Shown here: positions 17,920-26,225 of the stretch, one piece after another
Numbering within the stretch: the stretch's first letter is position 1
Layout: each line of letters starts with the position of its first letter
Assembly (NCBI GenBank): GCA_903904835.1
Contig: CAIVEI010000022.1
Coordinates: forward strand, 1-64,000
From: an uncultured Schlesneria sp.
Lineage (GTDB): Bacteria > Planctomycetota > Planctomycetia > Planctomycetales > Planctomycetaceae
DNA: 64,000 bases
Reading direction: 5' to 3'
The notes under the pieces: generated by a model
Told to the model about the DNA's origin: nothing
The model's input: only the letters and a program-made list of their open reading frames with translations
Databases searched by the model: none
Position numbers and translations under genes: made by a program

Positions 17920-18567
17920 TCAGATCGTCGCTTGACGTCGACGGTAAGCCCGCAATGCGAACCCTGCAATACCTAATCCAAGGAGTGCAAATGAGGAAGG
18001 CTCGGGTACCGGAACTGCGGCAATTCCGTAGTAAGTACCGTTTGAATTCCCACCATAACCGGTGCTTCCAGCCAACGGCGTATCATTCCACGTTCCGGCC
18101 GGGTCAGAGCTACTGACCGAGTGATGCCAATTGATGGCGGCATAGTACTCAGCACTCAAGGCATTATTCGGTTCACCGCTGGCCCAGTTTGTATAAGTCG
18201 ATGTTGACCCATCAGCCCATACGAAGTTTGCAGCATGAGTACCACCGTTACCGTCGCCATTTACCGGATCGTGATAACCGATCCAGAGAGGAACGTTGGT
18301 CAGATTTGGACCACCAGTACCGGTGAAGTTCAACAAAACGTTGTCAACAATGAATTGATTCTCTGCAGCACTATGAATCGTAACAAGATGCCCGCCAAGT
18401 GCTTGTGCATCAGCTTCCGCTTCACTCCAAGTACCTTTGCTGACGACATAAAGATTGACGTTGCTGATAGAGTCGTAAATCGGCCCCTCGATAATTGACG
18501 CCATTGCAAATGACGAACAGACAGCTAATGCCGCACTAAAGACAAACCCTTGAATAAACAGCTTCAT
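17920..18567 (-). CDS. C-type lectin-like protein with PEP-CTERM sorting signal
   Basis: 215 residues; GAGAGGGGA lies just upstream of the ATG. Signal peptide 1-23. Residues 35-180 show a C-type lectin fold: WSEAEADAQALGGHLVTIHS, then VPLWIGYHD, YTNWASGEPNN and AGTWNDTPL. Residues 187-211 are a PEP-CTERM tail: VPEPSS, a hydrophobic stretch FALLGLGIAGFAL and then RAYRRR. Known: the tail is cleaved by exosortase (EpsH) and the protein is released or attached to exopolysaccharide. No exosortase gene is in the window. The EPN motif argues for calcium-dependent sugar binding of the mannose type, but this is inference. Confidence 0.93.
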   Translation of the reverse strand: MKLFIQGFVFSAALAVCSSFAMASIIEGPIYDSISNVNLYVVSKGTWSEAEADAQALGGHLVTIHSAAENQFIVDNVLLNFTGTGGPNLTNVPLWIGYHDPVNGDGNGGTHAANFVWADGSTSTYTNWASGEPNNALSAEYYAAINWHHSVSSSDPAGTWNDTPLAGSTGYGGNSNGTYYGIAAVPVPEPSSFALLGLGIAGFALRAYRRRQATI

Positions 18568-19010
18568 TAAATCCCCTCTCTTAAAGATGTCAAACTACAG
18601 TACACAACCAAGTCAAATTGGAGTTCACAAAAACTCAGATTGGATGTGGCGGGAAAGCATAAATAAAACTTTTTCCTTATTCAAGGATTAATCGCACAAA
18701 TACTCGTATGAAATTTTGTTAACGCGAGAGGTAAAATAAGACAAATGGACCCGCTATTCCCAAAAAAAGTGGCTGCCGAGATGTTATTTTAAAGACCTTA
18801 TCAGCCAAGCTTGCCGGTCAGGAGTCCGTTTAAAAAAAGCGTCGTCTCGTGTCAGATGCCGGGGCGTTCTGATTGACCGTTTTGATTGACATTGCGCAAC
18901 GCTTTGCTGAATGAAAAGTTTTACGCATCACAGTTCTGTCCTGGTTAGCGATCGATTAGAGTCGAACCAAGTTGAAGTCACTTCTTTCCCGCTTATCAGT
19001 TGGATTCACC
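18568..19010. other. intergenic gap between divergent genes
   Basis: Contains the promoters of the lectin (minus) and phosphatase (plus) genes. It is A+T-richer than the surroundings (runs of A and T at 18655-18740). No clear -35/-10 boxes or operators could be singled out. Confidence 0.4.
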
Positions 19011-20099
19011 ATGTCGAAGCTTTTCACGGTCGTCTTTTCGATCTCAGTGTTCTCATTGTTCGCAGTGGAGGCCGTCATTGGAGCCGATGTTCCACTGACA
19101 CGAATTGCGTTCGGATCATGCGCCAAGCAAGATAAGCCGCAACCGATCTGGGATGCGGTGGTTGAGATGAAACCTCAACTATTCGTGTTCTTAGGTGACA
19201 ATATCTACGGCGATTCCATCGATATGGACGTGCTGCGAGCGAAATACACGTTACTCGCGAATCAGCCTGGGTTTCAAAAACTCAGACAAAGTTGTCCTGT
19301 CGTGGGAACATGGGACGATCATGATTTTGGAGCGGACGACGCCGGCGCGGATTATCCCATGAAGCGTGAATCGCAGCAGGTGTTTCTCGATTTTTTCGAG
19401 GTTTCGAAAAATGATCCCCGCCGTCAACAGGAAGGCGTTTATTCTTCGAGTCTATTCGGTCCCGTTGGACGTCGAGTGCAATTAATACTGCTCGACACGC
19501 GATACTTCCGCAGTCCACTAATACGCGGATACAAGCCGGGTGAACCAGGGGAAGGAATTCGCGGCATCTATGTTGCGAACATCAACCCCAATTCGACGAT
19601 TCTCGGAGAGTCGCAGTGGCGCTGGCTACACGAGCAGTTGAAAGTTCCTGCGGAGCTACGAATTATCGGTTCGAGTATTCAGTTGATCGCAAACGAACAT
19701 GGTTCTGAAATCTGGGATAACTTTCCCCACGAGCGGGCTCGGTTCTTAAAGCTGCTTCGCGACACGAAAGCCAATGGAGTCGTTGTGCTGAGTGGCGATC
19801 GGCATCTCGCAGAAATCTCGTGCATTCAATCGAAAGCGGAAAACGGCATCGGTTACCCGCTCTTCGACATCACAAGCAGCAGTCTCAATGCTCCAAGCGG
19901 TAATTTCACCAAGGCAGGAATCCGATTCGCAAATCAGGTCAATTCTCATCGAATCGGTCTTCAATACTTCGATACGAATTTCGGTTCGATCCTGATCGAC
20001 TGGGATCAGCCCGATCCCATCATCCGATTGCAGGTCCGCGATGAAAAAGGGGATGTCGTCCTTCAACAACGAGTTTCATTGAGTCAGCTTCAGCAATGA
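19011..20099 (+). CDS. PhoD-like alkaline phosphatase family protein, secreted
   Basis: 362 residues from the ATG at 19011; an upstream in-frame extension to 18972 disrupts the leader. Signal peptide 1-25 (MSKLFTVVFSISVFSLFAVEAVIGA). The metallophosphatase core has ITxxSCxxQ-like TRIAFGSCAKQD, FVFLGDNIYGDS near 60, VVGTWDDHDFGADDAG near 100 and VVLSGDRHLAEIS near 255, i.e. the expected Asp/His/Asn metal ligands. The leader has no twin arginine, unlike B. subtilis PhoD. Likely hydrolyses phosphoesters or phosphodiesters (such as teichoic-acid-like or phospholipid substrates) outside the cytoplasm. Stands alone on the plus strand. Confidence 0.9.
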   Translation: MSKLFTVVFSISVFSLFAVEAVIGADVPLTRIAFGSCAKQDKPQPIWDAVVEMKPQLFVFLGDNIYGDSIDMDVLRAKYTLLANQPGFQKLRQSCPVVGTWDDHDFGADDAGADYPMKRESQQVFLDFFEVSKNDPRRQQEGVYSSSLFGPVGRRVQLILLDTRYFRSPLIRGYKPGEPGEGIRGIYVANINPNSTILGESQWRWLHEQLKVPAELRIIGSSIQLIANEHGSEIWDNFPHERARFLKLLRDTKANGVVVLSGDRHLAEISCIQSKAENGIGYPLFDITSSSLNAPSGNFTKAGIRFANQVNSHRIGLQYFDTNFGSILIDWDQPDPIIRLQVRDEKGDVVLQQRVSLSQLQQ

Positions 20100-20111
20100 C
20101 GAAATATTCGA

Positions 20112-20200
20112 TAGCCCGACGCGCGAGCGAGGGATCTTATTCCCGTTAATCTTATTCCCGTTAATATGAAGAGAAGATCCCTCGCTTGCGCGTCGGGCTA
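20112..20200. repeat. REP-like inverted repeat with 27-base arms
   Basis: Arms 20112-20138 and 20174-20200 are complementary at 26 of 27 positions (core TAGCCCGACGCGC). The loop holds a 15-base direct duplication (atcttattcccgtta twice). It separates convergent genes (phosphatase + and RDD -). A half copy in reverse orientation is at 39911-39931. Confidence 0.85.
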
Positions 20201-20204
20201 ACGT

Positions 20205-21929
20205 TTAGGGTGTATTTGTGGTATCGAGGACTACGACCGTGTCGGCGGTCAGATCGCCCAGACGTTGCCAGTGGGGTGTGAAGGCGATCAGCAAGACGCC
20301 GGGTAGCCATGTCATCAAAAAGACGCTGTCGACGTAAACCATTAACTCCCTCGCAAACGCTCGTGTAACGCCACACGGACGTAACGTTGTTCTGAGTGTG
20401 CGGATTCCGCAAAGCCACTTGCCCGGAGTAATTCCCCAGATTCCTTCCATGAAACTGAGGACCAGAATTCCAGCGATCCACATCCCGATAATGGATAGCA
20501 ACACGATCAAAACGGGATTTGTGATCCCCATTAGTGCCAATTGCGGGTTCATATTCAAGTGGACACTCGCCATCACGGAAAACCAGAATACCGATGGAAA
20601 CACCGTGATGAATAAATCAATGGCACGTGCGACTGCTCGACGCAAGATCGAAGCTTGAGTCATCGTTCGTTTTCCAAAAAGGTAATCTGATCGGCGATGA
20701 ATTTTCATTAACCATGTGGTTCCAAGAACCAGCATTGCGACGCTCAGCAGGTAACAAAACAGCATCCCAAACAATTTCAGAACGGTTCGCAGCCGCTCGG
20801 AAAGGGGCGTGCCCGTTGTCACTTGCTGGAATTTCGATCCATCGATTGAAAGCAGTCGCAGATCATCGGTGACCAGATATCCGGATTCCCCTCCGACGAC
20901 ACCGAAGCTCTGCATTTCAGGGGGATGCATGGGAGTGGTACGTTGCCAGCTTCCACGCTGATAGCAGTACTGCTGAACCGCCGTTGAGGTGTATGGGGTC
21001 GGATTACTGTGTGCCCAAAACTCGTCACCGATCAAAGTGACCTCCCATGAATTGCCCCAATTTGCCGCGATGGTTGTCGATATCCAGTCCTGAGGCGTTT
21101 TTAGTTGATTCATGACATTAGCAGGTTGTGAGTTGTCAGGCCTTAGCGCTGAAGCGGGTTCTGATGCAGGGATTAAATTGAGACCCTCTCGGAACAGAAG
21201 TGTCTGGCCCTCGGAATAGAACATCAACGTCCCCTGGGGATGAGAGACGACCCGCAATTCCGGAGAGTACCAGGGCGATAGTATCCCCGACGCTGGCACA
21301 TCGACTGTACCTTCATCCACCCACTCGCCATCCTGAAACGTGAGTAATGAAAAGACATCGGAACGATTCCTGTCAATCACGGCCAATCGGCCTTCGTAAT
21401 TGAACGGCTTCGTCGGATTCATCAGAAGACGAAAGGGATGTCGTGTAATAAATTGATCTCCTTCGATTCGATAAACGACGGTTTCGGCAACTCCCCATAA
21501 CTGGTCGTTAATCACGATCATTCCTAATGGGGTTGGAGAAAGAGTGATGTTGGTTTCTCGCATTTTCCCCGTCTGGCGATCAAATGCGATCAAACGAGAC
21601 GAGGTGCCTCGGGTTGCCAGGGCCCCGCGAGCCGGAGCGATTCCGGGAACTGGAGGCGGACCAGCCATCACTAAAGCCCATACTTCGTCATTCCAGATGA
21701 ACGAACCGCCCGGAATGACGCTGACATTAGTGATATTTCCAAAGCCAGCTCGTGCCAATTGACCTGAAAGCGAACTGTTTGACCACAGCCCGAATGGCAG
21801 CAGGAAGTTGACTGCAAATTGAAAGGCAATTGCCGCAAAGGTCATCAAGACCATCTGAAAAATAAAATTTCCTCCATAGGGCGGAGCTTCAAATTCGATA
21901 CGCTCTTGATTGAGGGGCGGTTGTGGCAT
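20205..21929 (-). CDS. multi-pass membrane protein with C-terminal RDD domain
   Basis: 574 residues from the ATG at 21929; an in-frame ATG at 22016 would add 29 residues. One membrane helix around residues 23-45, then a ~340-residue soluble region with beta-propeller-like repetition (short hydrophobic strands, several Trp). Residues 370-395 are a membrane helix, and the C-terminus (about 415-570) is an RDD domain: Arg near LRRAVARAIDLFITVFP, Asp in the same segment, and GKWLCGIRTL..LGDLTADTVVVLDT. The RDD fold has been linked to membrane transport or chaperoning but its role is mostly unknown. No neighbour suggests a function. Confidence 0.85.
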   Translation of the reverse strand: MPQPPLNQERIEFEAPPYGGNFIFQMVLMTFAAIAFQFAVNFLLPFGLWSNSSLSGQLARAGFGNITNVSVIPGGSFIWNDEVWALVMAGPPPVPGIAPARGALATRGTSSRLIAFDRQTGKMRETNITLSPTPLGMIVINDQLWGVAETVVYRIEGDQFITRHPFRLLMNPTKPFNYEGRLAVIDRNRSDVFSLLTFQDGEWVDEGTVDVPASGILSPWYSPELRVVSHPQGTLMFYSEGQTLLFREGLNLIPASEPASALRPDNSQPANVMNQLKTPQDWISTTIAANWGNSWEVTLIGDEFWAHSNPTPYTSTAVQQYCYQRGSWQRTTPMHPPEMQSFGVVGGESGYLVTDDLRLLSIDGSKFQQVTTGTPLSERLRTVLKLFGMLFCYLLSVAMLVLGTTWLMKIHRRSDYLFGKRTMTQASILRRAVARAIDLFITVFPSVFWFSVMASVHLNMNPQLALMGITNPVLIVLLSIIGMWIAGILVLSFMEGIWGITPGKWLCGIRTLRTTLRPCGVTRAFARELMVYVDSVFLMTWLPGVLLIAFTPHWQRLGDLTADTVVVLDTTNTP

Positions 21930-22440
21930 GGTGTCTCGGAAATGCTGTAAATAACCGTGGCAAACGCGGACCGGACGTTTCAGGGATATGAAAGAGACTT
22001 TCTGTCTTGTGCTCAAACATCATGACCATTCGATTTCAGCAACGCAATCCGAAGAAAAGAGGGGCTTCGAACAGGCCATCCCACCTGTCAAAACCGCGAG
22101 AATTCGACCGTGAAAGCTCAGCCGGGCGCAACTTTTCCGGGTGAGATTGTCGTTGATTCGACAACCTTTGGCTAAAACGCTTTTCCCTGCCCTGCTTGCG
22201 ATCAATTGACGCATTGGCGTTTCCATGAGACAGCCGATAACCTAATCTTTCCCGAGAAACCGTTTGGGACAGTCGAGTTCTGTCAAAAGTGGATGGAATA
22301 GAGGCAAGATTGTTCCTCGATTCATCGAATTGGGTTAGTGTTTTTCGGTGACGCTCGGTTAACCTTAGCGGATCGGCTGCGGTTAATCAGGAAACCCGTT
22401 GGGTGAAAAAGCGAGATCCGATCCGAAGTCACGGTGTGAA
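21930..22440. other. intergenic gap between divergent genes
   Basis: Holds the promoters of the RDD gene and the polyprenyl synthase gene. No hairpin or operator was recognised. Small open frames here are not supported by codon use or motifs. Confidence 0.4.
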
Positions 22441-23454
22441 ATGATCCAACAGAGTGCAGGCGATTCGGTAATGCAGCAGGGTGTTCCGGTATTGACGGCG
22501 GTAGAACTGGCAATCGGAAATGAACTGCTGGAGACCGAGCAGGTTCTGGCTGAAGAGCTACAAAGCGACAATCCGTACGTCAGCGATATTCTTCAACATT
22601 CAACGCGGTTTCGTGGAAAACGATTACGTCCCATGCTGTTATTGTTAACGGCGAAGGCCTCGGGCGGAATTCGACAAGACCACAAAGTGCTGGCCGCTGT
22701 TGTGGAGATGATTCACCTGGCGACTCTTGTCCATGATGATGTGCTGGACGATGCCGAGACCCGTCGTCATGTGGCAACTGTTAACGCTCGATGGAACAAC
22801 GAAACGAGCGTATTGTTTGGTGATTATCTTTTCACACATTCTTTTCATCTGGCAAGCAGCCTCGAAACCACGTATGCCTGTCGACGGATTGGACGCGCAA
22901 CGAATATCGTTTGCGAAGGCGAACTGTCTCAGATTAAAGAACGTGGAAATCTTGATCTTACCGAGGAAGCGTACTTTAAAATTATTGACGGAAAGACCGC
23001 CGAATTGACGGCACTTTGTGGCCATCTGGGTGCTCTTTATGCGAAGGCTGAACCGGCAATTGTCACCGCCATGGAACAGTACGGGCGCTCACTGGGCCTT
23101 GCCTTCCAGATTGCTGATGATGTGCTCGACCTGATGGGCAACGAAGGAAAAACCGGCAAGTCACTTGGTAGCGATCTTCAAAAGCAAAAGCTGACACTGC
23201 CGCTGATTCGTTTACTGAGCACTGCTTCGGAAGCTGATGCGGCGGAGATTCGACAGTTCCTCGCCCATCCCGACGAAACGACTCGTGATCGACTGGTTCC
23301 TTACTTCGAACGCAGCGACGCATTCCAATATACGCATCAGAAGGCGAAGAGTCTGGCAAATGATGCACGTCGACAGCTTGAACTGCTTCCAATGACCCCT
23401 GCCCGACGGATACTTGCCGAGATTGCAGAATTCGCAGTCCAACGATCGTTCTGA
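22441..23454 (+). CDS. polyprenyl diphosphate synthase (long-chain, octaprenyl/nonaprenyl type)
   Basis: 337 residues from the ATG at 22441; a TTG 14 codons earlier (22399) is the only in-frame alternative. First aspartate-rich motif Asp99-Asp100-x2-Asp103 (HLATLVHDDVLDD) and second Asp226-Asp227-x2-Asp230 (FQIADDVLDL) are intact; GKRLRP at 59-64 and GKTAEL at 184-189 are the usual substrate sites. Makes long isoprenyl chains by adding isopentenyl diphosphate to an allylic primer, probably for the menaquinone side chain or undecaprenyl-like carriers; chain length cannot be read safely from the sequence. Near ispE (on the other strand), which feeds the same isoprenoid pathway. Confidence 0.93.
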   Translation: MIQQSAGDSVMQQGVPVLTAVELAIGNELLETEQVLAEELQSDNPYVSDILQHSTRFRGKRLRPMLLLLTAKASGGIRQDHKVLAAVVEMIHLATLVHDDVLDDAETRRHVATVNARWNNETSVLFGDYLFTHSFHLASSLETTYACRRIGRATNIVCEGELSQIKERGNLDLTEEAYFKIIDGKTAELTALCGHLGALYAKAEPAIVTAMEQYGRSLGLAFQIADDVLDLMGNEGKTGKSLGSDLQKQKLTLPLIRLLSTASEADAAEIRQFLAHPDETTRDRLVPYFERSDAFQYTHQKAKSLANDARRQLELLPMTPARRILAEIAEFAVQRSF

Positions 23455-23476
23455 ACAGACAACCATGTTGAACGTC

Positions 23477-23590
23477 GAAACTCGGGGTGCCACGGTCTTG
23501 TAGCCTTAGACAAGGCCGTGTCTTCAAGATTCGATGACGCGTCCGAAGAGCACGGCTTTACTGAAGACGGTAAAACCGTGCCACCCACGT
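23477..23590. repeat. dispersed inverted repeat, copy A
   Basis: A ~105-base element beginning GGGGTGCCACGG and ending CCGTGCCACCC, so that the two ends are inverted repeats. It contains the words GAAGAGCACGG and GAAGACGGTAAAACCGTG. It is in the opposite orientation to copies B (35014) and C (38869). It lies between the stop codons of the polyprenyl synthase and spoVG-like genes and could terminate both. Confidence 0.9.
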
Positions 23591-23630
23591 TTTTGGCGGA
23601 AATTCAGCACTTGCGTGCGGGCTCTCGGGT

Positions 23631-24257
23631 TCAAATAATCCCGACACCGAATTTTTCATCGTCGTCATGCCCGTTTCGTTGGGCGATGGCAAAGTGATTT
23701 GGTGCGGCTTCGGACGCATTGACATGTGGTGATGGATGACGGATTTCGGCTGCGTCATGACGATGATGCCCGCCCGAATTTCGTTGCAAGCGGGTCAAGT
23801 CCGTTCCCGAAAGTTCTTCGTCGCATAACTGGGCAAAATTGTCTTCGCCGTAGTCATCGTAAATGCAAACGTACCCAGGTTGCTTTGACCGTTCCAATTC
23901 GCTGACATAAGCGATCAAAACCTGTTCCTGGATCGTCTCGCGGCATTCGGAATTGATCGGATGCGCGATGTCCGCATAAAGTTTGGCTCGCCCATCTTCG
24001 GACTTCATTGCCCGATCCTGATGGAGACGGACGCCACATTCGTTGCAGAACTGAGCCCGCAAGTGGTTCTTGGCTGAGCAGCGAGGGCAATGATCGGTCA
24101 GCTTACGGCTGGGCATGGCCACGAATGAGCCTTTTGATCCTTGAATGATCTTCAGGTCGCGAATAACGAAACTGCCGTCGAAGGTCAGCGAACAAAATGC
24201 CTGCAGCCGTTCATTTGGGTCACTCATCAGCTTGATGCGAATCTCGGTGATTTCCAC
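23631..24257 (-). CDS. SpoVG-family protein with inserted zinc ribbon
   Basis: 208 residues from a GTG start with AAGGAG seven bases upstream; longer in-frame extensions do not fit. The first 50 residues (VEITEIRIKLM...FVAMPSRK) and residues 93-124 (LYADIAHPINSECRETIQEQ) are the two halves of SpoVG. Between them is an insertion of ~40 residues with Cys57-x2-Cys60 and Cys71-x2-Cys74, a zinc ribbon (CPRCSAKNHLRAQFCNECG). A C-terminal tail of ~85 residues is His/Asp/Glu-rich. SpoVG proteins bind DNA/RNA and control cell division and envelope genes. The gene follows ispE by 19 bases; in Bacillus spoVG is also close to ispE, so the linkage may be ancient. Confidence 0.92.
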   Translation of the reverse strand: MEITEIRIKLMSDPNERLQAFCSLTFDGSFVIRDLKIIQGSKGSFVAMPSRKLTDHCPRCSAKNHLRAQFCNECGVRLHQDRAMKSEDGRAKLYADIAHPINSECRETIQEQVLIAYVSELERSKQPGYVCIYDDYGEDNFAQLCDEELSGTDLTRLQRNSGGHHRHDAAEIRHPSPHVNASEAAPNHFAIAQRNGHDDDEKFGVGII

Positions 24258-24276
24258 GGACGTTCTCCTTAACACG

Positions 24277-25185
24277 CTACGAACAACTCCTTGCGACATG
24301 CACCCAGGGGACTCCTGCAGCTCTTAATCGTGCTGCCATCATTCCGGCATGTCGTGAAGATGCGCAAACTCCAAAGTATGAGGTGCCGCTTCCGGTCATC
24401 AGATGGCCGAGAACGGGTAGTTTGTTAAATTGTTGCCTCAATTGTCTGACATCGTCATTCAAGGATTCTGCGGGCGCTTGCAGATCATTGAGCAACAATC
24501 GCACCATGCCGCTGTTCCCGAGTTGCTGCATTGAAGTTGCGAATTCTTCGACGCTGGCACCAGACTCGTTTGGACGACACTGTTTGAAGACCGCTGGTGT
24601 CGACAAACCCGAATTCGGCCGTGCCACAACAAAATGGAGAGACGTGGGAACCCGAAGTGGTTCGATCAACTCACCCCGACCGCGGCAAATCGCGGTTGAA
24701 CATCCCCCAAGAAAGAAACCAATATCGCTTCCCAGTTGTGCGGCGAGTGATGACAATTCCGCTCGTGTTCGCGAAAGATTCCAGAACTGATTGAGCCCCG
24801 CAAGCGTCGTAGCAGCATCACTGGAACCGCCTCCCATTCCGGCTGCTGACGGAATCCGCTTCACTAACGTGATTTTGACCCCAGTCGAGATTCCCGCATA
24901 TTCCTTGAGCAGTTGTGCTGCACGAACCACCAGATTGCTTGAATCGGTCGGAATCGGAGCAGGCGGAAGGCTGTTTCGATTTTGCGACGACGCCATTACG
25001 ACTCGAAGGCAAATTTCGGATGAATCGTTCCGTTCGAACAAGAGAGTGTCGAACAAATTGATCGACGTCATGACAGTTTCGAGGTCATGAAAGCTATCGG
25101 CGCGTCGGCGAACCACGCGCAGAAACAGATTCAGCTTAGCTGGCGCCAGCATCGTCAAAGAACAAGTTGATGGCTGGCAGAGCAT
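24277..25185 (-). CDS. ispE: 4-diphosphocytidyl-2-C-methyl-D-erythritol kinase
   Basis: 302 residues from the ATG at 25185; a GTG three codons upstream is possible. GHMP kinase fold: LAPAKLNLFLRVV with Lys17, the ATP-binding glycine loop PSAAGMGGGSSDAA with Asp123, and the third motif MTGSGTSYFGV near 265-275. Phosphorylates CDP-methylerythritol in the MEP pathway to isoprenoids, in the cytoplasm. Together with polyprenyl diphosphate synthase upstream and squalene-hopene cyclase at 41176, it shows that isoprenoid synthesis is spread over this window. It is the first gene of a two-gene unit with the spoVG-like gene. Confidence 0.95.
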   Translation of the reverse strand: MLCQPSTCSLTMLAPAKLNLFLRVVRRRADSFHDLETVMTSINLFDTLLFERNDSSEICLRVVMASSQNRNSLPPAPIPTDSSNLVVRAAQLLKEYAGISTGVKITLVKRIPSAAGMGGGSSDAATTLAGLNQFWNLSRTRAELSSLAAQLGSDIGFFLGGCSTAICRGRGELIEPLRVPTSLHFVVARPNSGLSTPAVFKQCRPNESGASVEEFATSMQQLGNSGMVRLLLNDLQAPAESLNDDVRQLRQQFNKLPVLGHLMTGSGTSYFGVCASSRHAGMMAARLRAAGVPWVHVARSCS

Positions 25186-25527
25186 CTTGGTCACATCCTG
25201 TTGACCCGCCCGACCTGCGTAAGTTGATCATGTTGAGCAGAGGCTTGTCGAGTCTCTTGGCAATCAACGGACGAAGGGAAGACAATAATCCCACACGTTA
25301 CGAAACAATAACGCTCATGAACTATCGGCATTGCGATCGTAAACCGACCTGACAAGTCCGTCAAGATGGGTTTTGAAAGTACGAAGGAAAATTCACTGTC
25401 GGTCCAAAAGCGACAGCGTGTAAACGCTGGAGATTTGAAGAATATTTTAATCCACGGATAAAGCGGATAAGTGCTGATAAAGGCAAAAAGTGAGGATCGA
25501 TATTCCGTTGACTCATCCAAAAAGAAC

Positions 25528-25564
25528 TACGAAGATCTTCGTTGACTCTACGAACATCTTCGTA
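25528..25564 (+). promoter_or_regulatory. tandem BlaI-type operator overlapping a sigma70-like promoter
   Basis: Two dyads: ACGAAGATCTTCGT at 25529-25542 (perfect palindrome) and TACGAACATCTTCGTA at 25549-25564 (two mismatches). Their centres are 21 bp apart, two helical turns. A candidate -35, TTGACT (25542-25547), sits between them, and TATCGT (25565-25570) lies 17 bases further on. They precede the BlaI-like gene by about 50 bases, as expected for self-repression. Confidence 0.75.
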
Positions 25565-25612
25565 TATCGTGTCTCTCTATCTGGGAATTGAACCCGATTA
25601 AGGACGAGACAG

Positions 25613-26002
25613 ATGCCGAACCAGGACTTGCCCAGGCCGACTGATGCTGAGTTGGCCATTCTTCGGGTACTGTGGGAGCGAGGGCCGAGTACCGTGCGTG
25701 ATGTGACGGTGGCTCTGCAAAAGGAGCGTGGGACGGGGTACACCACCGCTTTGAAACTGATGCAGATCATGACGGAAAAGGGTCTGGTTCAACGGAACGA
25801 TTCGCAGCGGACCCACGTCTATGAAGCGGTTGCGGCGGCAGAAGTGACACAGAAGCAACTTGTCACCGATCTGCTTGAACGTGCCTTCGGGGGCTCGGCG
25901 CAGCAACTCGTAATGCAGGCGCTTTCGTCGAAGAAGGCGTCCAGTGCCGATTTGGTCGAGATCCGCAAGCTGATCGACGAGATGGAAAAGAAGATGAAGT
26001 GA
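25613..26002 (+). CDS. blaI: BlaI/MecI/CopY-family transcriptional repressor
   Basis: 129 residues; AAGGACG precedes the ATG by seven bases. Winged-helix domain at residues 8-78 (TDAELAILRVLWERGPSTVR; GYTTALKLMQIMTEKGLV, the recognition helix) and a helical C-terminal dimerisation part with QQLVMQAL. Residues around 60-105 hold the cleavage region seen in this family. Binds the twin operator just upstream and is released when the BlaR-like protease is activated. Symbol reflects family only; a role in beta-lactam resistance is not shown. The M56 gene follows on the same strand after 223 bases. Confidence 0.92.
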   Translation: MPNQDLPRPTDAELAILRVLWERGPSTVRDVTVALQKERGTGYTTALKLMQIMTEKGLVQRNDSQRTHVYEAVAAAEVTQKQLVTDLLERAFGGSAQQLVMQALSSKKASSADLVEIRKLIDEMEKKMK

Positions 26003-26225
26003 CTGTTTATTGCGGAGTAGTGCGTTATCAAGACTTAAAGTTCGGGTTGTGTGCCACTGCATCGGAGTCTTCGGAGACGCAGTGTCTTCGCTTTTTTCGA
26101 GGCAATCGAAGAGTACTGGATGACCGAAGACAGTCATCCAGTGGCACTCTAATCCTTAGACTCGTCAGTGCTTCGATTGCTGTTTCAGACGTCCCATCGA
26201 TCCACAACTGACAACAGAGGTTCTC

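Noticed and set aside
22020-22226. 68-codon minus-strand frame upstream of the RDD gene
   Set aside because: No recognisable motif or ribosome site; low support.
23600-23645. TCGGGTTCAAAT stretch resembling a tRNA T-arm
   Set aside because: The rest of a cloverleaf is missing and the stretch is the end of the SpoVG-like gene.
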